Shown: positions 7,447 through 16,266, counted from the first letter of the stretch. The stretch: 45,294 nt of DNA from Pseudomonadota bacterium (GCA_029556915.1 JAKQIT010000144.1:1-45294), one strand, 5' to 3'. Notes: generated by a model from the letters alone, not told the origin. Translations and numbers: made by a program.

Positions 7447-8288
7447 ATCAATACAGTTTTAATAAGTTACAAAAAAGAATCCGTAGGGAAACTGGTAAAG
7501 CGATAATAGACTTTAACATGATTGAAGATGGAGATTTAGTCATGGTGTGTCTATCTGGAGGTGCTGATAGTTACACCATGTTGGATACGTTGGTGTATTT
7601 TTCTAAAATTGCCCCTATTAATTTCCAAGTAATTGCTGTAAATCTGGATCAGAAGCAACCCGGTTTTCCTGAAGAAGTTTTACCAAATTACTTAAAAAGT
7701 ATTGGAGTAGATTTTAGAATTGTTGAACAAGATACATATAGCGTTGTAAAAGATAAAATACCAGAAGGTAAAACTACATGTTCATTGTGTTCTAGATTAC
7801 GCAGAGGTATTCTTTATAAAACAGCAAAAGATTTAGGCGCCACTAAAATAGCACTTGGGCATCATAGGGATGATATTTTACAAACGCTATTATTAAATAT
7901 GTTTTATGGTGGCAGTTTGAAAGCGATGCCGCCAAAATTGCGATCAGATAATGGAGAAAACGTTGTAATAAGACCTTTGGCTTATTGCGCAGAAAAAGAT
8001 ATAAAGAAGTACTCTGAGATGATGAGTTTTCCGATAATCCCATGCAACCTATGTGGATCACAACCAAATCTACAAAGACAGGTTATGAAAGAACTTTTAG
8101 TTAAGTGGAATAAAGAACATCCTGGAAGAGTTGAAAACATGTTTAGAGCAGTTTGCAACGTAGCACCTTCGCATCTTCTGGATAGAGAAATGTTTGATTT
8201 TTCAACGTTCACTTCGAAATCTAAAGTTGCATACGATACAGATATGGTTGTGAAAGAAGATTTTAAAACAATTAACTTTGTAGATTAG
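7443..8288 (+). CDS. ttcA: TtcA homologue, tRNA 2-thiocytidine biosynthesis protein carried by the island
   Basis: The product is 281 aa and full length. It has [14 protein letters not shown], the PP-loop SGGADS (38-43; most TtcA have SGGKDS), C113-x-x-C116 in [18 protein letters not shown] and C201-x-x-C204. These are the adenylation site and iron-sulfur cysteines of TtcA, which thiolates C32 of certain tRNAs. Its start overlaps the stop of the restriction-like gene (ATGA). Its stop overlaps that of the recombination gene on the other strand by 4 bp, so it is embedded in the island. Its codons are more AT-rich than those of the resident ttcA fragment at 14058-14228. It probably replaces the interrupted resident gene. 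A partner role with the restriction protein is a less likely alternative. Confidence 0.88.
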   Translation: MNQYSFNKLQKRIRRETGKAIIDFNMIEDGDLVMVCLSGGADSYTMLDTLVYFSKIAPINFQVIAVNLDQKQPGFPEEVLPNYLKSIGVDFRIVEQDTYSVVKDKIPEGKTTCSLCSRLRRGILYKTAKDLGATKIALGHHRDDILQTLLLNMFYGGSLKAMPPKLRSDNGENVVIRPLAYCAEKDIKKYSEMMSFPIIPCNLCGSQPNLQRQVMKELLVKWNKEHPGRVENMFRAVCNVAPSHLLDREMFDFSTFTSKSKVAYDTDMVVKEDFKTINFVD

Positions 8289-8710
8289 CCGGTTTGATTT
8301 TTCGTATTGTCTGGTAAAGGGTCATTTAACAAGTGATTACCTTTTTCAATCAGAGAAACGTTGTATATCAACTGTGTATGCCTATGCAATAGGGTTTCAT
8401 ATTTAGTAGTTAGCTCTGCTAGTTCAGATTTAAGGCTTTGGATATTTTGTTCATATTCATTGATAGATTTTGGATTGGTTTTATGTGCATTACGACTTTC
8501 TTTTAGACGCCTTTTCGCTTCGTTAAACGATATGTGAATGTTCTCGTTTCGTGAAAGTGATTGGCGGGACCAGGTTGAGTCACCCTTTTTAAGAGTCTTT
8601 TCCAAATGCACCCTTAGGTCCTCCCATGATAGTAATTTACTAGCTGGCCATTTACGCAATATCTGAAGTATTTCGTTTTCGTCTTTTATGGAAATCTTCT
8701 TAGCACCCAT
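8285..8710 (-). CDS. Small coiled-coil accessory protein of the recombinase operon (GinD-like)
   Basis: The product is 141 aa. The N-terminal half is helical and basic, with [13 protein letters not shown] and [11 protein letters not shown] followed by [12 protein letters not shown], which suggests DNA binding. From about residue 83 to 115 a heptad-like run ([21 protein letters not shown]) predicts a coiled coil. It is the last gene of the four-gene operon, 2 bases after the 808-aa gene. Position and build match the fourth protein of GInt elements and are reminiscent of TnpC in Tn554-type elements. It is likely required for recombination, by analogy only. Confidence 0.65.
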   Translation of the reverse strand: MGAKKISIKDENEILQILRKWPASKLLSWEDLRVHLEKTLKKGDSTWSRQSLSRNENIHISFNEAKRRLKESRNAHKTNPKSINEYEQNIQSLKSELAELTTKYETLLHRHTQLIYNVSLIEKGNHLLNDPLPDNTKNQTG

Positions 8711-8712
8711 AT

Positions 8713-11139
8713 CTATTCCTTGCTACATTCACAATTTTCGACTCTTAGTTTATTGGTTAATTCTGAAACGCTGAATGAACCAGTAGGCGCAGAAAAAGTA
8801 ACGATAGTACCAACTTTCACAGACGCATCATTTTCAATAGCAAGTATTTGCTCACAACGTTCTAATGTGTCCTTGAATTGTTGTAAGTATTTCTTAACTG
8901 GGAGGTGCCCATTCCCTTCGGCTATTTTATAGTTAGCTTGTTCAATCATGTGAATGGAGTAATTCCGCATGTCATGAATTATTGGTAATCTTTTTTTATC
9001 ACCTTTTTGCCACACTGATTTATTGCACCGCATGCAGTCACCGAACATCTCGCATGGATTAATTGACCAATCACTTCTACACCCTCCTACTTCAGTGATG
9101 TGCTTTGGCGCCGCATTTTCATATAGAAATATTTTTCGTGCTATAACTTTTACTTTTGGAGGAGCTTCTAATGCGACTGGGCCGATTACGTTAAAATCAA
9201 CATCAGGATCAAAAGTTTCTATAGATTGTGAAATTATTTCGTGTGGGGTGCGAAGGTCGTAATGTTCTGATTGCTTTCCATTTTTCCTACCGGCTAATTC
9301 ATCGATAAATTTTTCATTTGCACCAGCTAATAATGCTTCTGTTTGATGATACTTTCTAGTTTTATGTAGAGTTATCGATGGGTATGATCCATCGCTCAAT
9401 CGAATATTAAGATTGAAAAATAATTTAGCAGGTCCTTGGTTATATTGGCTAAGCCAAGCATTAATGACTTGTCCTGAGAGTGCCTCAGGACGCCACCATT
9501 GAGCTATCTCGTTGCCTGTGCCAATGCCTTTTGTATTATCTGGTAAGAATGAAACTAAAAGTGCGTTATCAAGTTTTGTCGATTTATCTTTTGAGGTGTA
9601 CGGCCAATGCATAAATTTGCTTTGTTTAAATTGCATTAATAAAAAATTATATAGGTCTTTAGATTTGATATAGCAACCTGGTTTAAGCGAGGCGCTAAAA
9701 ATAGGATGAGATATTTTTAGATGGCTGTGTCCTTTTCCAATATACTTTCTGGCCATTACGCAAGTTATATATTTAGTCTTATCAATATTTTGAGGCATAT
9801 TTATGCTTAACTTATATTTTTGACTAGCTTTCTCGAACTCGTCAATCCGAATGTAAGGAGCGTTATGTTTTCTAAAATTTTTGCTTACAAGATTAGAAAT
9901 GTCATTAGGTTCTTTTATAAAAATATGTACTGATAGTTTTGCTAATCGACTTGGGAAGTAATAGTAGGGAGAGTCTGGGCATGCTAGAACAAAAAGTACA
10001 TCTTCTTTTGATAAATACTCCTTATTAAAAATATCTCTTAGGTGTAAGGGGATATATAGCTCGTTTACTTCTGAAAATGAGTTTGGAAATTTCGCTAGAT
10101 AAAATTTAAATGCTTCATGTGCACCTTGTGAAAAATGCAGTATGTTTTCAAACATTTCCTTGGCTAAGTTTGATAGCTTGTGAGGTATCGGCAGGTTCTG
10201 TGATTCATCAATTTTAGGGCGCGTTAATCTAATTCGAGTACGCTCTTTATTATCTTGGTCACTATAAAGTGCATCTCTACTTAATAGTAATGTTTCTGAT
10301 ATTCTCATTGAGACAGTTGTAAAAGAAAGCCCACAAATAGAAGCCATAAAGCTTGTCTTGCTTATTCCGCCATCTATATCAAGAGATTTGAAATAGGCTA
10401 AGCCAACGGCAGCAAGTTCCTCATTAGATATTCGTGATGAGGCTCTTTGATTAAATTCACTATCATCAACAGCGATAGCTTTTTTGCGCGATTTAGCTTG
10501 TATATCGGATACGAAAGAGAATGGTTTGTCTAGAAGATTAAATCCTTTGCCAGAAAATCTGAACGTCTTGGTGTGGTGTCCAGACTGTAACATTCCAGCA
10601 AGAGTTTCTAGTTCTTTGCCGGTGTCATACTTGATGCCTTGGCTGTAATTACTCTCTTGAATACATCTTAAAGCTTGCTGGAAGGTGATGAGTTTTATTT
10701 GGTTAAGATTATTGCTGTCGCAATTTAATACTCGCAGCGCTTTTTCAAGATAAATTAAAGCCAGTGAGATGCATTTTGGTTTTGACCTTAGGTTTCTGTA
10801 GAAAATCATTACGTTGATATAAGCTTTTGCAAACAATAAGTAGTTTTTGCTTGTGATGAAGTTATCTGCGTCAAGCAATCTTGTTGATAGTTTAGTCGTA
10901 GATAGTAAGCCATCTTTTAGAAACTCTTGTTTGAGAAAAAATGATTTTGTTGAGTCGTGACTGTGAGGAATGAAACGTGATGAGTACTCAAAATATGGAA
11001 GTTCTTTTTCAAAGGTATCTGCATGGATGTTGTTAATATTTGCCGTACCAAATGGTAAACCCCAGTTGATGAATTTTTCAAACCTATCTAGAACATCCAG
11101 CTCGGAATGGACAAGGAATAAAGGTAAATTCTCAGCCAT
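8713..11139 (-). CDS. Large tyrosine-recombinase-like protein of the island (GinC-like)
   Basis: The product is 808 aa. The first catalytic Arg of the tyrosine recombinase fold is visible in TTVSMRISETLLL (R279), a typical box I context. Later boxes are diverged, with a region LAGRKNGKQSEHYDLRT that may include the box II equivalent and the Tyr. Near the C-terminus is a Cys cluster, C687, C696, C702 and C705 (CEMFGDCMRC), probably a zinc site. The gene overlaps its upstream neighbour by 8 bp and is followed after 2 bp by the coiled-coil gene, so the four are one operon. It matches the third and largest protein of GInt operons. Whether it cuts DNA itself or is structural is not evident. Confidence 0.7.
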   Translation of the reverse strand: MAENLPLFLVHSELDVLDRFEKFINWGLPFGTANINNIHADTFEKELPYFEYSSRFIPHSHDSTKSFFLKQEFLKDGLLSTTKLSTRLLDADNFITSKNYLLFAKAYINVMIFYRNLRSKPKCISLALIYLEKALRVLNCDSNNLNQIKLITFQQALRCIQESNYSQGIKYDTGKELETLAGMLQSGHHTKTFRFSGKGFNLLDKPFSFVSDIQAKSRKKAIAVDDSEFNQRASSRISNEELAAVGLAYFKSLDIDGGISKTSFMASICGLSFTTVSMRISETLLLSRDALYSDQDNKERTRIRLTRPKIDESQNLPIPHKLSNLAKEMFENILHFSQGAHEAFKFYLAKFPNSFSEVNELYIPLHLRDIFNKEYLSKEDVLFVLACPDSPYYYFPSRLAKLSVHIFIKEPNDISNLVSKNFRKHNAPYIRIDEFEKASQKYKLSINMPQNIDKTKYITCVMARKYIGKGHSHLKISHPIFSASLKPGCYIKSKDLYNFLLMQFKQSKFMHWPYTSKDKSTKLDNALLVSFLPDNTKGIGTGNEIAQWWRPEALSGQVINAWLSQYNQGPAKLFFNLNIRLSDGSYPSITLHKTRKYHQTEALLAGANEKFIDELAGRKNGKQSEHYDLRTPHEIISQSIETFDPDVDFNVIGPVALEAPPKVKVIARKIFLYENAAPKHITEVGGCRSDWSINPCEMFGDCMRCNKSVWQKGDKKRLPIIHDMRNYSIHMIEQANYKIAEGNGHLPVKKYLQQFKDTLERCEQILAIENDASVKVGTIVTFSAPTGSFSVSELTNKLRVENCECSKE

Positions 11140-12682
11140 TTTGTTCTTTGATACTAGAAATTACAGAACTGACGGCATCAATAAGGTAGTCATCTCTTGT
11201 AATAGCCTCAAGAGGAAGTTTCAGTTTTATTAATTTTTTCTTTTTGGAAAGTAAGCTATCCAGAACGGCCTGATGCGCCCCATCTTTAAATGCTTCAAAA
11301 CGCGGACAAATATAACATCCAAATGGGGTAAGTACATTGCATGGCTTAGTCGAGCAAGATCCAACATCTTTATCGATATCTGGATCTAAAATCCGGTGGT
11401 CTAGATCAGGATTTGTTGAGAAGTTTTTGTTAATTACTTTACCTCTGAATGCTGATAGTAAGTTCTCATGATGGCTTGATAATTGATTTTCATAATTAAC
11501 GAAAGCCTCTTCAGTTAAATTGACATAATGTGTTAGTGATCCAGTGGACGTTTGAAATCCAGCCCTTGCTAAAACCTCTAGAGGCGCACCTAACATCGCT
11601 AAATGGGTTAGTTTCGTATGTTTAAACCTTCTAGTAAATAAGTTTAAATCTTGAGGCTCTTCATCAATACCAGCGATATATTTTCGACTATTCATGATTC
11701 GGCTAGTAATATTAATACCATTTTTGTTTACAAGAACCTGCTTTCCCGCACCTTTTCTTGCAATGCAAAATATTGGTAAAGTACGTTCTGGTTCTTTTTT
11801 TGTAATACTCGATATGTATTTTATATGCTCTACTACCGCTCTACCAATTGGCTCAGAAAGTGTGTATTCCATCATGTATTCTCGCGCCGGGGTGGCTTTT
11901 TGTTTAACTATGGGAACATTAACTTGAACTTTAACCAAGTTGCCATTTATATCCATATCAATTTTTAGGTCTCCAAATTCTAATAACTGTAATTGCGACG
12001 GTCGCATTGCTTCAGAAATAATTAATCTCCACATTAAATAATCTTGTGGATTAAATTCACCTGATATGTATAAGCTTTCAACATTTGTAAGGATATTTCT
12101 GGTTTGCTGCATACTGAATGGACGCTCTTGCGGATTGGAATTTTGGATGTTTATAGTGCTTTTGGGCTTGGGTGATTTTGATGATTTTATATAGCTCTTA
12201 AGGTCTAAATCAATTCCTGGGATATTGAGACCAATCCAATACTTTATAAACGATCTAAGCAACTTCTGTGATGAGGGAGATTTATCTTGGTTAAACCAAT
12301 TAAACATTGCTAAATTGATACAGGATATTTGGTTTGGGACTAATTCTTTTATGACTCTTATAAACATCGAGAATTGATTAATCCAACGTTTAACTGTCGA
12401 TATTTTTCTTCTTCCATTTAATGCATGAATGACGACATAGTAAAAAATGCTACTGGTAGCTTTCGTTAAACCAACTGATAATTGGTTTAGTCTTATACTT
12501 GCGTCACCAGCATCTCCCTTTAATGTCATAAGATCGAAGTTGACATCAATTAACTTACCGCTATCAATCGGTCTGATTCTTTTAGGGAAATCTTCAGGAA
12601 TAAGTTCATTGGAATAAACTATAAATGTGTCATATCCGCTAAATTTATTTGAGGCTGTCAAGGATGCGGTCTCTCTCTTCAA
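11132..12682 (-). CDS. Tyrosine-recombinase-like protein of the island (GinB-like)
   Basis: The product is 516 aa. Recombinase features include ISEAMRPSQLQLLEFGDL (box I Arg in AMRPSQL) and a box II-like segment RRFKHTKLTHLAMLGAPLE, in which the usual HxLR is altered. These are followed by LARAGFQTSTGSLTHYV, where the final Tyr sits at the nucleophile position. A C-terminal Cys set, C443, C448, C456 and C459 (CSTKPC, CYIC), parallels the cluster in the 808-aa partner. The gene begins 38 bp inside the end of the upstream integrase gene, which implies translational coupling. It is the second gene of the presumed ginABCD-like operon. Confidence 0.75.
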   Translation of the reverse strand: MKRETASLTASNKFSGYDTFIVYSNELIPEDFPKRIRPIDSGKLIDVNFDLMTLKGDAGDASIRLNQLSVGLTKATSSIFYYVVIHALNGRRKISTVKRWINQFSMFIRVIKELVPNQISCINLAMFNWFNQDKSPSSQKLLRSFIKYWIGLNIPGIDLDLKSYIKSSKSPKPKSTINIQNSNPQERPFSMQQTRNILTNVESLYISGEFNPQDYLMWRLIISEAMRPSQLQLLEFGDLKIDMDINGNLVKVQVNVPIVKQKATPAREYMMEYTLSEPIGRAVVEHIKYISSITKKEPERTLPIFCIARKGAGKQVLVNKNGINITSRIMNSRKYIAGIDEEPQDLNLFTRRFKHTKLTHLAMLGAPLEVLARAGFQTSTGSLTHYVNLTEEAFVNYENQLSSHHENLLSAFRGKVINKNFSTNPDLDHRILDPDIDKDVGSCSTKPCNVLTPFGCYICPRFEAFKDGAHQAVLDSLLSKKKKLIKLKLPLEAITRDDYLIDAVSSVISSIKEQNG

Positions 12683-13967
12683 TTAGCTCTGCAGCTTGAT
12701 CAATGATGTGTCTTTGGCTATATCTGGAAGGCATTGTGGAGGTGTTAGCCCATCGGCCACGTTGAATTAAAATGCTTCTTACATCTTTACCTTTTTCATG
12801 AGCAATGTTAGCTATCTCAGTTAAGTGCGTGTGCCTCAAAGAATGTGGTGTAAACCATGTTGGAAATTCTTTTAACGATTTGAGTTTTGAAATAATTCTA
12901 TTCAAGTTGCGCTGTGAAATTGGTTCTCCAATACTTGGACCACTTTGGCAAACAAATAGATAAGGATGTTCTTTTATATTAGAGCTTAATGAAATCGCAA
13001 GACGTCTTTCATTTGTAATATATTTGATTAAATCCGCGGTTAAGTTCTTGCTAACGGCTAGATCCCCAGAAAGAGTCTTAGATAAAGGCTCTTTAGTCCT
13101 CGGATCTGCATTATCATTTGGTTTATGTCTAACTCTTATTATGTTTATAAATTTGCCAGGACGTATCTCGTAGTTATACTTAATGTCTGCGCAAGTTACT
13201 TTAAGGCATTCGCCTGCTCTCAGTCCAGTTTCATAAAGAAATCTGGCAATTAATTTATCCCTATTACCATGATTGGTATTAGGAAAAATACTGTTAGAGC
13301 TAATTGCTTGTAAAAAAGTCGCTGTTTGATTTGAATCCAAAGAATACACTGGTGCAGGTTTTTTATCTGACTTATAGTTTTTTTCAAAGGCTTCGTAAAT
13401 TATATTTTTATATTTTTCACTTTTAATAAGAGATTTGTCATCTACATTCAGCGCACCTTCAATAAAGTCTTGAGTAAGCCATATTAAATAGTTGCATAAA
13501 TTTCGTAAACGAGCGTTAGATGTGGAAATGTCTACTAAAATACCAGATGGAATGCTATGAAGCTTAGGGTTGTCAATTGAACGAATTCTGGCTAACTCTT
13601 TAGAAGAGAAGTCGCACCAACCACTGAATTCATCAATTTCTCTTCTTGTTAATGCAAGTGAATTATTCTTCACCCGTGTTTCTGGTGCTATCCAATTAGG
13701 GTTTCTTGATTTTTTTATTAGTGACCATTCTAAGTAGAATGCCAAATCTCTAAGGATTGCAAGGTGAGTATTATGGCTTTTTTGGCCTAAATTTCGATAG
13801 ACATATAAAGTGGGCAACTCACATAGTAGACCGCTGCGAGTATCTAAAAGTACGGCTCTTCTGACTGAACGTTTGTTAACTCCAGAGCCGATATCTTCGA
13901 TAATAATTCTTGTTTGCGCTGTAAGGTTTTCAATCATTAAATGTTTACATAAAATACATATGCTCAA
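12645..13967 (-). CDS. Site-specific tyrosine recombinase / integrase (GinA-like)
   Basis: The product is 440 aa and has a complete set of catalytic residues. R250 lies in YETGLRAGECLKV, H375 and R378 in TPHSLRHTH, W406 in RGRWANTS replaces the second His, and the nucleophile is Y416 in SRYSQRH. A SAM-like core-binding region precedes this (about 60-200). It would cut and rejoin the attachment sites of the island. A second ATG at 13937 is an alternative start, and neither has a strong ribosome site. It is the first gene of the operon and lies within 120 bp of the junction with the resident ttcA, the usual place for such a gene. Confidence 0.85.
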   Translation of the reverse strand: MSICILCKHLMIENLTAQTRIIIEDIGSGVNKRSVRRAVLLDTRSGLLCELPTLYVYRNLGQKSHNTHLAILRDLAFYLEWSLIKKSRNPNWIAPETRVKNNSLALTRREIDEFSGWCDFSSKELARIRSIDNPKLHSIPSGILVDISTSNARLRNLCNYLIWLTQDFIEGALNVDDKSLIKSEKYKNIIYEAFEKNYKSDKKPAPVYSLDSNQTATFLQAISSNSIFPNTNHGNRDKLIARFLYETGLRAGECLKVTCADIKYNYEIRPGKFINIIRVRHKPNDNADPRTKEPLSKTLSGDLAVSKNLTADLIKYITNERRLAISLSSNIKEHPYLFVCQSGPSIGEPISQRNLNRIISKLKSLKEFPTWFTPHSLRHTHLTEIANIAHEKGKDVRSILIQRGRWANTSTMPSRYSQRHIIDQAAELIEERDRILDSLK

Positions 13968-14057
13968 ATATATTATAAGGCATAATTTTATTTTTTTTAA
14001 TATAAATTTTATTTAAACTTAACATCATGATTATATTATATTTATTTATATTAAAGA
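13968..14057. other. AT-rich terminal segment of the island with inverted repeat
   Basis: Almost pure A/T sequence lies between the integrase start and the broken ttcA. It contains TTTAATATAAA at 13996-14006 and its reverse complement TTTATATTAAA at 14045-14055, spaced 38 bp apart. These are candidate recombinase-binding sites or part of the promoter of the recombinase operon. Confidence 0.5.
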
Positions 14058-14228
14058 TTACATTGTTGTTGTTGTGCTAATATCTTTGCCACCGCTCATG
14101 CACACCAGTACGGTGTCACCATCTTCAATCATGTTGTAATCGCCAATGGCTTTGCCAGTGGCTGAAATTAAGCTGTTGCGCAGCTTGATAAAGTTATTAG
14201 AGTGGTTGTCAGGAAGGTGTTTTATCAT
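14058..14228 (-). pseudogene. ttcA: 5' fragment of the resident ttcA, interrupted at the PP-loop by the island
   Basis: From ATG 14228 the frame reads 49 codons of normal Ttc[38 protein letters not shown]. The PP-loop is cut after SGGKD, and seven foreign codons (ISTTTTM) and TAA follow. The fragment starts 9 bases after the stop of the pteridine reductase gene, a common partner of ttcA in betaproteobacteria, so this is the ancestral locus. Without the ATP-binding Ser and all cysteines it cannot function. The rest of the resident gene is not in the window. The complete island copy at 7443-8288 may supply the activity. Confidence 0.9.
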
Positions 14229-14237
14229 AAGTTTCTG

Positions 14238-14990
14238 TTATAAATTTAAGCTTCTGCCACCGTCCACCGCCAGCACATGCCCAGTGACAAAAGGTGCATC
14301 ATAAATTAAAAATTTTACCGCTTTTGCAATGTCTTCTGGCTCACCCACGCGCTTAAGTAGCGTTTGGTTGATGACACGCTGACGATACAATTCGTCAAAT
14401 TGTGGGTTATCGTCAGGCCATTGCACAGGCCCTGGGGCAACGGCATTGACGCGTACTTCAGGGCTAAGTTCATGCGCAAGCGATTTTGTAAGCGTCACCA
14501 AGCCAGCTTTTGCCACGCTGTAAACGACGTAGCCTTTTTTTGGGCGTTCAACGTGCATGTCAGTAATGTTAACAATGCAACCGTGGTTTTTGCGCAGCTC
14601 AGGCGCGGCAGCTTGTGATAAAAAGAGCGGTGCCTTTAAGTTGCTACCCATTAAATCTTGCCACTTTGCTTCATCAATATGGCCAATTTCACTCGGATAG
14701 TAGCTTGAAGCATTATTAATAAGAGTATCTAATTTACCAAATTGCCGCACCGTTTCGGCAACTAAATTGGGTAAGCCAGCAACATGCAGTAAATCAGCCT
14801 GAATAATGGCCACCGAATGAGCACGCTGCAAGTTAAGCTCTGCTTGTAAGGCGCGCGCTTCATTAGCTGAGCTACGATAATGAATCATCAAGTTTGCGCC
14901 ATTGGCATGAAGGGTGCGACAAATTGCCGCGCCTACGCGTTTTGCGCCGCCAGTAATGAGGACAACTTGATTATTAAACGATGCTTGCAC
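14238..14990 (-). CDS. Pteridine reductase / FolM-like short-chain dehydrogenase
   Basis: The product is 250 aa, the normal length for a classical SDR. The NADPH motif is TGGAKRVGAAICR (residues 14-26). The TGxxxRxG form is typical of pteridine reductases (PTR1/FolM), which reduce dihydrofolate or dihydropterin. NNASSY (NNAG position) and YSVAKAG (catalytic Y-x-x-x-K) follow, and the protein ends VTGHVLAVDGGRSLNL. It is divergent from the methyltransferase gene at 15048 and lies just before the interrupted ttcA on the same strand. The specific substrate is inferred from family resemblance. Confidence 0.8.
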   Translation of the reverse strand: MQASFNNQVVLITGGAKRVGAAICRTLHANGANLMIHYRSSANEARALQAELNLQRAHSVAIIQADLLHVAGLPNLVAETVRQFGKLDTLINNASSYYPSEIGHIDEAKWQDLMGSNLKAPLFLSQAAAPELRKNHGCIVNITDMHVERPKKGYVVYSVAKAGLVTLTKSLAHELSPEVRVNAVAPGPVQWPDDNPQFDELYRQRVINQTLLKRVGEPEDIAKAVKFLIYDAPFVTGHVLAVDGGRSLNL

Positions 14991-15012
14991 GCTTTATTCC
15001 AAATATGCTTGT

Positions 15013-15039
15013 TTGATGTTAAGGGTTCGCTATTATAAT
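15013..15039 (+). promoter_or_regulatory. Sigma-70-type promoter of the methyltransferase gene
   Basis: TATAAT lies at 15034-15039 with TTGATG at 15013-15018 (15-bp spacer, somewhat short). Initiation 7 bases past the -10 box would fall at about 15046, two bases before the ATG at 15048. No ribosome site precedes that ATG, so the transcript may be nearly leaderless. Confidence 0.45.
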
Positions 15040-15047
15040 CTAAGTCT

Positions 15048-16235
15048 ATGAGTACTTTACCTACACCTTCACCTGAAGCGCAAAAACATAGTAATGCGCT
15101 GATTGCACGCATTAAAAAACGTATTGCTGATGCTGGCGACTGGCTCAGTTTTTTCGACTTTATGCAGATGGCGCTTTACGAGCCTGCTCTGGGTTATTAC
15201 AGCGGCGGGGCTAAAAAGTTCGGCTTGGGAGGAGATTTTGTTACAGCCCCAGAAATATCGCCTTTATTTGCGCACACCTTAGCGCGGCAAGTGGCGCAAG
15301 GCTTGGCGATGGCTTCAAGCCAAAATGCACAGGCAGATATTTTAGAACTAGGTGCTGGAACAGGTAAATTGGCGGCTGACTTATTGCTTGAATTACAAGC
15401 ATTAGCGCAACTTCCAACACATTATTTTATACTTGAAGTAAGTGACCACTTACGCAAAATTCAGTTTGAAACGATAAAAAAATATTTGCCTGAAGGCTTG
15501 GTACAACGTGTGCAATGGATCAATATTTTGCCACAAACATTTACGGGTGTGATGTTAGGCAATGAGGTGTTAGATGCGGTTCCCACGCATATTGTCATTA
15601 CCCAAACGGATGGCATTTATGAACGTGGTGTGGCAGTGGTGCAAGAAAAATTGGTTTGGCAAGACCGTCATTTAGAAGAAAATAGCAGTTTATATGCACG
15701 CCATTTGCTTGAAACTGCAAGCAAACTTAACTTGCCAAACGATTATGTAACAGAAATCAATTTAGCCGCGCGTGGGTTAATAGCGAGCCTTGCTAATATA
15801 CTGCAGCAAGGCGTTATTTTGATGATTGATTATGGTTTTGCTGCACGCGAGTATTATCATCCACAACGCAACCAAGGCACGCTAATGTGCCATTATCAGC
15901 ACTATGCACATACTGACTCTCTAATAAATATAGGTTTGCAAGATATTACCGCGCATGTGAACTTTACTGAGATAGCCGAGATTGGCCTAGCCAATGGACT
16001 CACGCTCAGTGGTTTTTGTAGCCAAGCGCAATTTTTAATGAATTGCGGCGTGTTAGATTTATTGAGCCAAGTATCGCCAACCGATATGGCGCGCTACGCG
16101 CCAATTGCCGCAGCCGCACAAAAATTATTATCACCAGCAGAAATGGGCGACTTATTCAAAGTGATTGCGTTAACAAAAACGATGGATGCGCCACTCATCG
16201 GCTTTGTTAACGGAGATAAATCTCACACTTTGTAA
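15048..16235 (+). CDS. Class I SAM-dependent methyltransferase of the NDUFAF7/MidA (DUF185, COG1565) family
   Basis: The product is 395 aa. DWLSFFDFMQMALYEPALGYYSGG and FVTAPEISPLF are diagnostic N-terminal blocks of the family. They are followed by the SAM-binding loop ILELGAGTGKLAADLL, GVMLGNEVLDAVP, and later VILMIDYGF and HPQRNQGTLMCHYQHYAH. The eukaryotic member methylates an arginine of complex I assembly subunit NDUFS2. The role of bacterial members is less clear. It is divergent from the pteridine reductase gene and followed by trmB. Confidence 0.85.
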   Translation: MSTLPTPSPEAQKHSNALIARIKKRIADAGDWLSFFDFMQMALYEPALGYYSGGAKKFGLGGDFVTAPEISPLFAHTLARQVAQGLAMASSQNAQADILELGAGTGKLAADLLLELQALAQLPTHYFILEVSDHLRKIQFETIKKYLPEGLVQRVQWINILPQTFTGVMLGNEVLDAVPTHIVITQTDGIYERGVAVVQEKLVWQDRHLEENSSLYARHLLETASKLNLPNDYVTEINLAARGLIASLANILQQGVILMIDYGFAAREYYHPQRNQGTLMCHYQHYAHTDSLINIGLQDITAHVNFTEIAEIGLANGLTLSGFCSQAQFLMNCGVLDLLSQVSPTDMARYAPIAAAAQKLLSPAEMGDLFKVIALTKTMDAPLIGFVNGDKSHTL

Positions 16236-16260
16236 TGTTTTATGTGGCGTGACCTTAAAG

Positions 16261-16266
16261 TATAAT
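16261..16266 (+). promoter_or_regulatory. -10 element placed for a leaderless trmB transcript
   Basis: A perfect TATAAT overlaps the first possible ATG of trmB (16265). Initiation 7-8 bases downstream would begin exactly at the second in-frame ATG, 16274. The -35 region is poor (TTTTAT at about 16238). Confidence 0.4.

Larger units (their letters stand above)
4810..14081. mobile_element. GInt-like genomic island interrupting ttcA (right end defined, left end unresolved)
   Basis: The visible module comprises a restriction-motor chimera, an intact ttcA homologue and a minus-strand operon of four recombination genes (8285-13967). These are three different tyrosine-recombinase-like proteins plus a small coiled-coil protein. 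That composition is the hallmark described for GInt islands (ginABCD, cargo, short AT-rich terminus). At the right end the resident ttcA reads correctly through codon 49 (the D of SGGKD, 14082-14084) and then runs into unrelated AT-rich DNA. The boundary is therefore at about 14079-14084. No second half of the resident ttcA and no matching repeat is visible to the left, so 4810 is only the first gene I can assign. The true left end may lie outside the window. Confidence 0.7.

Noticed and set aside
4810-8288. Complete type I restriction-modification system
   Set aside because: Only an HsdR-like motor is present. No methylase or specificity gene is in the window.
8285-13967. Recombinase-in-trio (RIT) element or Tn554-type transposon
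   Set aside because: RIT elements carry three similar-sized recombinases without this fourth gene. Tn554 has two recombinases plus TnpC. The sizes (440, 516, 808, 141 aa) and Cys clusters fit the GInt arrangement better.
14058-14080. TTG/CAA triplet run (gttgttgttgtg) as a microsatellite
   Set aside because: Only four units, lying just at the island junction. It is more simply part of the element end.
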